From assembly GCA_017628435.1 (NCBI GenBank), contig JAGBZE010000038.1, positions 1 through 8,920 of the forward strand: a stretch of DNA of 8,920 bases. Reading direction: 5' to 3'. The translations under genes were made by a program, and so were the position numbers. The stretch is from Akkermansia sp. Lineage in GTDB: Bacteria > Verrucomicrobiota > Verrucomicrobiia > Verrucomicrobiales > Akkermansiaceae. Each line of letters begins with the position of its first letter. Positions within the stretch are counted from its first letter, which is position 1. This document shows positions 1 through 5,799 of this stretch, in pieces. Under the pieces are notes generated by a model, which did no database searches, had not been told where the DNA came from, and worked only from the letters and a program-made list of their open reading frames with translations.

Positions 1-25
1 TACCCGTCATAATATATCAACAGGT

Positions 26-58
26 TTGACATATAGTTTCTAAGTTAATGAGTATTAT
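26..58 (+). promoter_or_regulatory. Possible promoter region of the exopolysaccharide operon
   Basis: This AT-rich stretch contains a perfect TTGACA (26-31), a TATAGT (32-37) and a TATTAT (53-58). No pair of them has the normal 16-18 bp spacing: TTGACA to TATTAT is 21 bp, and TATAGT has no good -35 partner inside the window. The stretch has stop codons in all forward frames and looks intergenic. A promoter is expected here because there is almost no room for one between the following hairpin and the first start codon. The exact element is a guess. Confidence 0.25.
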
Positions 59-60
59 TC

Positions 61-96
61 GGGAGGATGATGTTGTAGCATCACCTCCTGTTTTTT
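61..96 (+). terminator. Intrinsic-terminator-like hairpin in the leader of the exopolysaccharide operon
   Basis: GGAGG (62-66) plus TGATG (68-72) pair with CATCA plus CCTCC (79-88), leaving one bulged A at 67 and a six-base loop. A G and six T (91-96) follow, so this has the form of a Rho-independent terminator. It ends only 18 bases before the ATG at 115. It could terminate an upstream gene outside the window. It could also be an attenuator inside the leader of the exopolysaccharide operon. The sequence alone does not decide between these. Confidence 0.75.
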
Positions 97-114
97 CAAT
101 TTTCACTATTCGAT

Positions 115-2313
115 ATGGATAAGAGCGCTAATTCTTCAATTCAGACAGAGGCTGTTTTGCATGCCCAGGACTATATGCAGGTGCTGAGAAGCCGCTGGAA
201 GACTATTTTGCTGGTGTTTTTGCTCGTGTTTGTAAGTAGTGCGGTTATCACCAAGATGATGACGCCTAAGTACACGAGTGGTATGACATTCGAGATTAAG
301 CCGCCGCGCGATTTGATTAATGTGGCTGTCGGCGGTGAAGGAAATCCCATTGCCGCGATGGCCGATGGTGGTGCGTACATGCAGACACAGTTTGAGATCC
401 TTGTGTCGCAGCAGAATCTGATTGCAGTAGCCAATAAGCTTGATTTGCCCAACGAATGGAGCGTTGATGAGACGACTGCATCCGGTATTCTGATGGGGAT
501 GATTCGTGTGATGCCGCGTAAGAATACCAACCTGGTTGATATATCGGTTGTTTCGAACGACCCTCGCGTGTCCCAGCAAGTGTGTCAGGCTGTGGTGGAT
601 TGCTACAAGGAACTTCGCGAGGAAAAGGAAAACGCCGTTATTACAGAGGCTATCAATAAGCGATATGAGGTGTTGCGTTCCCGCCAGGACGAGCTGGAGC
701 GTAAGGCTGATGTGGTTCGTCAGTATATTCGTTCTGGTAAGTATATTCAGGGTATGTGGAGTGATAATGGCCACGGCGTGCCTGTGTCAACAGGTGCGGA
801 AGAGCAGTCTCTTCAGCAGTTGAATAACTCCAAGCTCGCTCTGGAAACAGAAATTGCCCAGATGACGGTACATATCGGCAAGCTTCAGGATCTGAAGGAT
901 GCAGAGCTCCTGAGTTATGTGACCCGGACAGGCTTGCTGACTGCTGAGTCGTATTGCTCTGCCAAGGTGCGTGAGTTGAACAATCGTTTTACTGAAGAGG
1001 AGAATAGTCGCGCTCAGATGCTTCTGAGTGGATATGGTCCGCGCCATCCGAATGTTCTCCGTCTGGATGAGCAGCATAAGACAACACGCGAACAGCTTTA
1101 CGAGGAGTTGGTCGGTATGCGTGATGCTATGGTTGACCAGCTGGATGTAAAGAAATCCGAGCTGCAGGATGTGGGGCATCGCTATACGCATGCGCGCGAT
1201 AATCTGCGCGATAAGACACTTGAAGATCAGAAGGTGAAGAATGCCCTGCAGGAGTATGCTGCAGAAAAAGCTCGTTTCGACAAGCTGGAAAATGACTACA
1301 TTGCTGATAAAATGCGCCTGATGGCTCCTCGCACCAGCCTGGAGGTATACAGCCGCCCTGGTCTGCCTGGTGCTCCCAGTAGCCCGAATTACCGTTTGAA
1401 CCTGATAGTTGGTGCCGTTATTGGCTTGCTCGCTGGTGTTGTTGTGGCTTTCATTGGTAATTACTTTGATACATCCATCAAAACTCTTGAGGATGCAGAA
1501 CGCAGTCTTGGCCTGCCGGTTCTCGGTGTTATTCCTCAGGACGCGGGTCTGTTGATTCTGCAGGGTGGCGACAGCCCGGATGCTGAGGCTTATCGAATTC
1601 TTCGTACTAACATCGAGCTTAAGAAGGATATTTTCAAGGCTACAACAATTGCCGTTGTCTCTGCTAACGCAGGCGAAGGTAAGACAACCACGTTGAGTAA
1701 CCTTGCTGTAGTTTTTGCTCAGGCTGGTTACAGTACATTGATGATGGATGCTGACTTGCGTCGTCCTCGTCTGGCTCGATATGCCGAGCTGAAGAGTGAG
1801 GTCGGCCTTTCCTCATATCTTGCAGAAGGCCTTGAGTTGAAGGATGTGGTGTTCCAGACAGGGCTGCCTAATCTGTATATGCTACCGAGTGGCCCCATTC
1901 CTGTGGATCCTAGTGGTTTGATTGGTTCGCACCGCATGCAGACCCTTATCAGTGAGGTTTCCCGTCGCTTTGATATCGTTTTGATTGACTCTCCTCCTGT
2001 ATTGGGTGTGAGCGATGCATCATTGCTGGTAAGCCGGGCAGATGCCTCGTTGCTCGTGCTGCAGCCCCGTAAGATGCCGATTAAGGCGCTGATGCGTGCC
2101 AAGACCCTGATTCAGAATGCCGGTGGTCAGATCATGGGGTTGGTGATGAATAATGTGGATATCAGCGGTGATACTCAGTACCAGTACTACACTACGTATT
2201 ACTCCTATTATAGCAAGGGGGATAATCGCAAGGAACCCAAGCCCAGTGCGATCAAGGCGGAACAGAAGGCTGTAGCAAAGGTATCTTCTCGCTCAGATGA
2301 TGAATTGTATTAA
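115..2313 (+). CDS. Wzc-type polysaccharide co-polymerase / BY-kinase (tyrosine autokinase)
   Basis: Inner-membrane protein expected to control chain length and drive assembly of an exported polysaccharide through cycles of tyrosine autophosphorylation. The 732 residues show the full Wzc layout. An N-terminal Wzz domain has a membrane segment at about 30-46. A long, probably coiled-coil periplasmic region spans roughly 170-400. A proline-rich stretch (415-424) precedes the second membrane segment (428-448). The cytoplasmic kinase has Walker A (516-525, K523), Walker A' (MMDADLRRP, 543-551) and Walker B (LIDSPP, 623-628, D625). A tyrosine cluster with seven Tyr between 689 and 699 is the likely autophosphorylation site. 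A Lys-rich tail of about 30 residues follows and ends in Tyr732, whereas family members usually end soon after the cluster. There is no Shine-Dalgarno before the ATG, and the start is supported by the complete N-terminal domain. The export gene begins 24 bases downstream, indicating one operon. Confidence 0.95.
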   Translation: MDKSANSSIQTEAVLHAQDYMQVLRSRWKTILLVFLLVFVSSAVITKMMTPKYTSGMTFEIKPPRDLINVAVGGEGNPIAAMADGGAYMQTQFEILVSQQNLIAVANKLDLPNEWSVDETTASGILMGMIRVMPRKNTNLVDISVVSNDPRVSQQVCQAVVDCYKELREEKENAVITEAINKRYEVLRSRQDELERKADVVRQYIRSGKYIQGMWSDNGHGVPVSTGAEEQSLQQLNNSKLALETEIAQMTVHIGKLQDLKDAELLSYVTRTGLLTAESYCSAKVRELNNRFTEEENSRAQMLLSGYGPRHPNVLRLDEQHKTTREQLYEELVGMRDAMVDQLDVKKSELQDVGHRYTHARDNLRDKTLEDQKVKNALQEYAAEKARFDKLENDYIADKMRLMAPRTSLEVYSRPGLPGAPSSPNYRLNLIVGAVIGLLAGVVVAFIGNYFDTSIKTLEDAERSLGLPVLGVIPQDAGLLILQGGDSPDAEAYRILRTNIELKKDIFKATTIAVVSANAGEGKTTTLSNLAVVFAQAGYSTLMMDADLRRPRLARYAELKSEVGLSSYLAEGLELKDVVFQTGLPNLYMLPSGPIPVDPSGLIGSHRMQTLISEVSRRFDIVLIDSPPVLGVSDASLLVSRADASLLVLQPRKMPIKALMRAKTLIQNAGGQIMGLVMNNVDISGDTQYQYYTTYYSYYSKGDNRKEPKPSAIKAEQKAVAKVSSRSDDELY

Positions 2314-2337
2314 CCGAAAAATATAGGAAATCAGTTT

Positions 2338-2940
2338 ATGAAACAGATATTAATGGCAGTGCTGAGTCTGCTCCTGCTGCCTGTGTATGCGCAGGATGCG
2401 GCTACTGAGCCACGTGCTACCAAGGGAGGTACAGTGTCCGTTCAGTTTAAGAATATTCCCAGTGAGGATATCAACAATGTTAATGGTGATTATGCTGTGA
2501 GCCGTGAGGATGGTACTATTTCCATGCCGTATCTTTCCGGGCGCGTAAGTGTAGTAGGCTTGACCTCCCGCCAGGTGGAGAATAAATTGCGTGGGCTGTA
2601 TCTGGCTCAGGAAATTTATTCTGATCCCATTGTGATGGCAAATGTTGGTCCGAAGGGTGAGGCGGCCATCGACACCCGCTATATTCAGGTGACCGGGTAT
2701 GTGGCGGGTAAGAAGAATCTTCCGTATCGTGAGGGTATGACTCTTGTTCAGGCTCTTATTGAATGCGGCGATATTACTGATTTTGGTTCGCGTAAGATTC
2801 AGGTTACCCGAGGTAAGGTAACTCGTACATACGATTATTTCAGTGCGCGTGATCGAGCCATTAAACTTCTGCCGAACGATTCCATCTTTGTGCCGCGTAG
2901 ACCTGCGTTTGAGGGGCGTCCGGATAAGATTGGGCCGTAA
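2338..2940 (+). CDS. Short polysaccharide export protein (Poly_export plus SLBB-like domain)
   Basis: Likely periplasmic or outer-membrane-associated component of polysaccharide export, working with the kinase encoded just upstream. The first 18 residues form a clear signal peptide (a Lys, then a Leu-rich core, ending VYA before QDA). There is no lipobox Cys, so it is not an obvious lipoprotein. Residues about 34-103 resemble the Poly_export domain, with the typical 'GTISMPYLSGRV' strand and the helix that follows it. Residues about 116-187 resemble one SLBB-type domain (IQVTGYV, then REGMTLVQALIECGD). At 200 residues it is much shorter than E. coli Wza and lacks the extra SLBB repeat and the C-terminal amphipathic helix that forms the outer-membrane pore. 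It may therefore need another partner for the outer membrane. AGGA about nine bases before the ATG may serve as ribosome binding site. A terminator follows 21 bases after the stop. Confidence 0.85.
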   Translation: MKQILMAVLSLLLLPVYAQDAATEPRATKGGTVSVQFKNIPSEDINNVNGDYAVSREDGTISMPYLSGRVSVVGLTSRQVENKLRGLYLAQEIYSDPIVMANVGPKGEAAIDTRYIQVTGYVAGKKNLPYREGMTLVQALIECGDITDFGSRKIQVTRGKVTRTYDYFSARDRAIKLLPNDSIFVPRRPAFEGRPDKIGP

Positions 2941-2961
2941 TCCCCTGATAAGAAAGATTTA

Positions 2962-2993
2962 AAGCTCCGGCCCTTGTGCCGGAGCTTGTTTTT
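2962..2993 (+). terminator. Rho-independent terminator after the export gene
   Basis: A perfect nine-base-pair stem, AAGCTCCGG (2962-2970) with CCGGAGCTT (2979-2987), and an eight-base loop are followed by GTTTTT. It lies 21 bases after the stop of the export gene and closes the two-gene exopolysaccharide unit. The next start codon is at 3011, leaving 17 bases for a promoter, so the downstream pair is either transcribed by read-through or from a promoter overlapping this region. Confidence 0.9.
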
Positions 2994-3010
2994 ATGATTT
3001 CTGGCGGGCG

Positions 3011-4120
3011 ATGCACCAGTGTAGAAAGAGAATCCTCCTGTTGAGTGTGGGGTACGGAAAGGGTCACCAATCGGCGGCTCTGGCCATTAAGGAGTATTAT
3101 ATGAATCTTGGCTGGGATGCATGTGTGGCTGATGTATGTGAGCTTGCCCAGCCTCGTCTCTTTCGTTTGACACAATGCTTCTACGATTTTTGTGTTCGAA
3201 AGGCTCCATGGCTTTGGGGGGTGACGTATTCACTCACTGATACTGCTGATTGGTCACGATTGGTGAGAAGTTTTGTTCTTCGTCGGGTTGTAAAGTGTTT
3301 GCAGGAAATGTTGCATGTATATCAGCCTGATGTGGTGGTGTGTACATACCCGCTTTTTGCGTACATGCTGGATTATTTAAGAGAAAGGGGTGCGTCTGTG
3401 CCGCCATATGCGGTTCTGGTGACAGATGCGCTTGAGATTAGCCGCCCCTGGATGCGTTCCCGCAGTCCCCTGGTGATGGTGCCTGATGAGGAATCTTGTC
3501 GAATGGTGAGGGAGCGCTACGGCTTTTTACCAGTTGATGTAGTGACTACAGGTTTCCCTGTTCGCAGTACGTTTACTCCATGTGCGGATAGACAGTCACC
3601 TGGGGTGGATGGTTTCAAGGTGGTGTATGGCGCATATAGGCAGACTGTCGGAGTTTTGGATGATATCAGGGCTCTTATGTTGACTTTTCCTCAGTTGAGA
3701 ATGTCGGTTATAGCCGGTGACCGTGCAGCAATGCTTCGTAAATATTTTTGTGCATATTGTGCAGAGGGCCGTTTGGATATTATCGAATCGACCAATAGTA
3801 TGCACCGGCTTCTGGCAGAAAGTCATTTCTACATAGGAAAGGCCGGTGCTGCTACAATGTTTGAATGCTACACGGCCAACGTGCCTGTGCTGGTTAATTT
3901 TACATTACCGGGGCAGGAGCGAGGTAATCTTGATCTGCTGTTGATGGATGGCGCTGGTTGTCATGTCGAATCTACCTCGCATTTGCTTACAGTGATTGAG
4001 GCGTTGTTGCATGATGATGCGGCGGGTTGGCACCGTTTGTGTGAATCAATGAGCCGAGCTTCTCGTTCCGGAGGACAGGAACGAGTGGCAGCGGCTGTAA
4101 TGAAGAAATTTGACAAATGA
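3011..4120 (+). CDS. MGDG-synthase/UgtP-like glycosyltransferase (GT28-type)
   Basis: Predicted peripheral membrane glycosyltransferase that moves a sugar from a nucleotide sugar to a lipid acceptor. The nearest characterised families are plant monogalactosyldiacylglycerol synthase and Bacillus UgtP (diacylglycerol glucosyltransferase), with MurG as a more distant relative. The N-terminal MGDG_synth-like half has the 'LLSVGYGKGHQSAA' motif (10-23), 'PDVVVCTYPL' (106-115), 'VTDA' (137-140) and the linker 'VTTGFPVRSTF' (178-188). The C-terminal donor-binding half has 'IGKAGAATMFE' (275-285) and 'PGQERGN' (300-306). The Gly-rich loop expected after the linker is reduced to VVYGAYRQ (204-211), which is odd. 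The protein is rich in Cys (13). The 369-residue length is normal. The conserved motif begins at residue 8, which supports this start. The stop overlaps the coaX start by four bases (ATGA), implying translational coupling. Acceptor and donor sugar cannot be read from the sequence. Confidence 0.85.
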   Translation: MHQCRKRILLLSVGYGKGHQSAALAIKEYYMNLGWDACVADVCELAQPRLFRLTQCFYDFCVRKAPWLWGVTYSLTDTADWSRLVRSFVLRRVVKCLQEMLHVYQPDVVVCTYPLFAYMLDYLRERGASVPPYAVLVTDALEISRPWMRSRSPLVMVPDEESCRMVRERYGFLPVDVVTTGFPVRSTFTPCADRQSPGVDGFKVVYGAYRQTVGVLDDIRALMLTFPQLRMSVIAGDRAAMLRKYFCAYCAEGRLDIIESTNSMHRLLAESHFYIGKAGAATMFECYTANVPVLVNFTLPGQERGNLDLLLMDGAGCHVESTSHLLTVIEALLHDDAAGWHRLCESMSRASRSGGQERVAAAVMKKFDK

Positions 4121-4866
4121 AGGATGAGGATGTATGCCTGCTGGTAGATAATTCGAATACCAGGACAAAATTTGCTTTGGGGTCACGAACCGGTATTGAA
4201 GGGTTGCGTATACTGCCCACGCAGGGGTTGTCTGTAGCGGCGGTTCAGGGGGTGATTTCGACGTGGAAATTTAATCGGGTTTGTATATGTTCTGTTGTGC
4301 CTGCTGCAATGATGGTGCTTGCGGAGGTGTTCAAGGCGTATCCGGTATTGAGAGTGAGCGAGGTTCAGAGGACTCAGGTTGACTTCTCTACATACCCTGG
4401 CATCTCCACTCTGGGCGAGGATCGGATTGCTAATGCCCTCGCCGCCGTAACACTGGCAGCACTGCCGGTTGTTGCTGTTGATATGGGGACTGCTACTACT
4501 TTTGAGGTGGTGGTGCAGAGAGGGGCTTGCCCGAGTTTTGCAGGTGGGGTGATTGCGCCTGGTTATAAATCATATGCGGCGTGTCTGGTGTCGAATACGG
4601 CGCAATTGCCTGAGCATGAGTTGGTGGCTGGTGGCCCTGCTATTGGCAGAACGACTCTGGAGGCCATGTCTGCAGGAGTGATTTCGGGCTATGCCGGTAT
4701 GCTGGATGCCTTACTGGATGGTATAGAGCGGGAATTAGGTGAGCGGGTTCAGGTCGTATTAACTGGAGGGGATGCTGCTTTCTTTGCATCTATGCTGCGC
4801 CACCCCGCCATGTTGGTTTCAGATCTTACTCTCCGAGGGCTTGCATTGGCGGCTGGCTTGTCTTAA
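4117..4866 (+). CDS. coaX: Type III pantothenate kinase
   Basis: Catalyses ATP-dependent phosphorylation of pantothenate, the first step of cytoplasmic CoA synthesis. Type III enzymes belong to the ASKHA (actin/hexokinase-like) fold and usually need a monovalent cation. All family motifs are present in 249 residues: the phosphate-binding loop near D11 (DNSNTRTK, 11-18), the 'LGEDRIANALAA' motif (99-110) with D102 as probable catalytic base, 'VDMGTATTFE' (121-130), 'GGVIAPG' (143-149), 'GRTTLEAMSAG' (177-187) and 'LTGGDA' (215-220). In the first loop Ser13 replaces the usual Gly of D-x-G-N-T, which may be lineage-typical. The ATG overlaps the stop of the glycosyltransferase, so translation is probably coupled. 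No clear terminator hairpin follows, only T-runs. Confidence 0.95.
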   Translation: MKDEDVCLLVDNSNTRTKFALGSRTGIEGLRILPTQGLSVAAVQGVISTWKFNRVCICSVVPAAMMVLAEVFKAYPVLRVSEVQRTQVDFSTYPGISTLGEDRIANALAAVTLAALPVVAVDMGTATTFEVVVQRGACPSFAGGVIAPGYKSYAACLVSNTAQLPEHELVAGGPAIGRTTLEAMSAGVISGYAGMLDALLDGIERELGERVQVVLTGGDAAFFASMLRHPAMLVSDLTLRGLALAAGLS

Positions 4867-4872
4867 TACGTG

Positions 4873-4909
4873 TTTTTTTCAGTTTTTTTTGAGCATACTT
4901 CAGTTTTTT
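4873..4909 (+). promoter_or_regulatory. Phased T-tracts upstream of the acpP promoter (possible UP element or curved DNA)
   Basis: Three T-runs lie at 4873-4879 (seven), 4883-4890 (eight) and 4904-4909 (six). Their centres are about 10.5 and 20 bp apart, close to one and two helical turns. The second and third sit in a near direct repeat, TTCAGTTTTTT, offset by 21 bp. The block ends directly before the -35 element at 4911. Phased A/T-tracts at this place typically bend DNA or contact the RNA polymerase alpha subunit. This role is inferred, not shown. Confidence 0.45.
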
Positions 4910-4910
4910 G

Positions 4911-4939
4911 TTGCAAGAACGTGTGGGACGCGCTAGAAT
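4911..4939 (+). promoter_or_regulatory. Sigma70-type promoter of acpP
   Basis: TTGCAA (4911-4916, four of six consensus bases) and TAGAAT (4934-4939, five of six) are separated by exactly 17 bp. Transcription would begin near 4946, giving a leader of about 21 bases. It lies downstream of coaX and allows strong, independent expression of acpP. Confidence 0.75.
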
Positions 4940-4966
4940 GAGAGCACCTAAAATCTGTCAAATCTT

Positions 4967-5206
4967 ATGTCCGACAACATCGAATCCCAGGTAAAAGAAA
5001 TCATCGCTGCTCAGCTCAGCGTTGACCCCGAAAAAGTGACCTCCGATGCCAAGTTCATCGAGGATCTTGGTGCAGACTCCCTTGACACCGTAGAACTCGT
5101 GATGGCTTTCGAGGATAAGTTCTCCGTTGAGGTTCCTGACGAAGACGCTGAGAAGCTTAAGTCTGTGGCCGACGTGGTTGCTTACATTGAGGCAAACAAG
5201 GCCTGA
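4967..5206 (+). CDS. acpP: Acyl carrier protein
   Basis: Small acidic cytoplasmic carrier that holds growing acyl chains as thioesters during type II fatty-acid synthesis and delivers them to phospholipid and other lipid synthesis. The 79 residues have the standard length. The invariant motif 'LGADSLDTVELVMAFED' contains Ser38, to which holo-ACP synthase attaches 4'-phosphopantetheine from CoA. The sequence is strongly acidic, with the usual four-helix pattern. Codon choice shows more C-ending codons than the polysaccharide genes, as expected for a highly expressed gene. No Shine-Dalgarno sequence is visible in the bases before the ATG. The usual fabF partner does not follow; the next gene is unrecognised. 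A GC-rich hairpin lies after the stop. Confidence 0.98.
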   Translation: MSDNIESQVKEIIAAQLSVDPEKVTSDAKFIEDLGADSLDTVELVMAFEDKFSVEVPDEDAEKLKSVADVVAYIEANKA

Positions 5207-5231
5207 TAGGCCCGGTGACTTTTTCGATAAC

Positions 5232-5262
5232 GGGCGGTTCCTCCGTAAAGGCGGGGCCGCCC
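5232..5262 (+). terminator. GC-rich hairpin after acpP, probable terminator or processing structure
   Basis: GGGCGGTTCC (5232-5241) pairs with GGGGCCGCCC (5253-5262) through ten base pairs including two G-U, with an 11-base loop. A proper T-tract is missing (ATTGCTTT follows), so efficiency as an intrinsic terminator is uncertain. It could stabilise the short acpP transcript instead. It lies 25 bases after the acpP stop and 12 bases before the ATG at 5275. Confidence 0.45.
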
Positions 5263-5274
5263 ATTGCTTTCCAT

Positions 5275-5799
5275 ATGAACCGGAGTTCTATTGAATACGC
5301 AATGCGCCAGACGCGGGTGCTGTATGTGCCTGACCGGCGAATAGATTCATTTGGTGATACCCGGTTTAATTTTCGCCTCATTACAGAGCCAATGGATGAG
5401 GCTGGTGTATGCCGCGTGCGCAGTGGCTGGGTGGAGGCGTGTCGGCCGCGCATATTGCGCCCCGCCGATTTGCGGGCAATAGAAACTGAAGGATTCGGTG
5501 TTGATGCTGCTCGCTTTTTTGAGTGGATGGAGGCGCATGGTGCACGCATGCAGGCTTTGTTAGAGTACGGATTCCGCTTCGGTCGCTCGGATGTGCAGGA
5601 GGAGTTGGTGCATGATTCTGCTGCGGAAGTGGAGGATAGAGTAGTGAAGGATTCCTTATCTTCGGGAGACCCGTTCAGAGCTGTAATTGCCGGGGTTGAT
5701 CATGCATGGGAAGTGTCCCTGCTCAGTTTTATGATTGAAATGATTCAGCAATCTCATGAAATTAATATATTTGATTTTCGGCGGCGCGGTCTTATATAG
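5275..5799 (+). CDS. Uncharacterised 174-residue protein
   Basis: I do not recognise this family. The predicted product is soluble, without signal peptide or membrane segment. Its N-terminal part has a dense, conserved-looking block (VLYVPDRRIDSFGDTRFNF, 15-33, then LITEPMD, 35-41). After that come a Trp/Arg-rich stretch (RSGWVEACRPRILRP), a probable helix (about 77-100) and an acidic segment (105-130). It ends in the basic run DFRRRGLI. I chose ATG 5275; an in-frame GTG at 5215 would add 20 residues but would place the strong hairpin 5232-5262 inside the coding region. ATG 5302 is another option. The last 44 bases overlap the start of the LysM gene in another frame, so the two are probably co-translated and may act together. 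The frame is open over its full length with protein-like composition, so I regard it as a real gene. Confidence 0.7.
   Translation: MNRSSIEYAMRQTRVLYVPDRRIDSFGDTRFNFRLITEPMDEAGVCRVRSGWVEACRPRILRPADLRAIETEGFGVDAARFFEWMEAHGARMQALLEYGFRFGRSDVQEELVHDSAAEVEDRVVKDSLSSGDPFRAVIAGVDHAWEVSLLSFMIEMIQQSHEINIFDFRRRGLI

Noticed and set aside
80..89. ATCACCTCCT as the 3' end of a 16S rRNA gene
   Set aside because: The bases upstream do not match the conserved 16S end (no GGCTGG before it), and the segment is explained as one arm of the leader hairpin.
136..774. A 212-codon minus-strand open frame opposite the kinase gene
   Set aside because: It is opposite well-supported Wzz-domain coding sequence, has shadow-like composition and no motif.
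2930..2958. Promoter TTGGGC-17-AAAGAT for the glycosyltransferase gene
   Set aside because: The -10 matches only three consensus bases, and the terminator at 2962-2993 lies downstream of it, so it would not serve the gene well.
4866..4890. T-runs after coaX as a Rho-independent terminator
   Set aside because: I found no stable GC-rich stem directly before the T-runs. Their helical spacing and place next to the acpP promoter fit a promoter element better.
5215..5274. GTG start at 5215 for the uncharacterised protein
   Set aside because: It would begin eight bases after the acpP stop and put a ten-base-pair GC hairpin in the coding sequence. The ATG at 5275 is simpler, though not proven.
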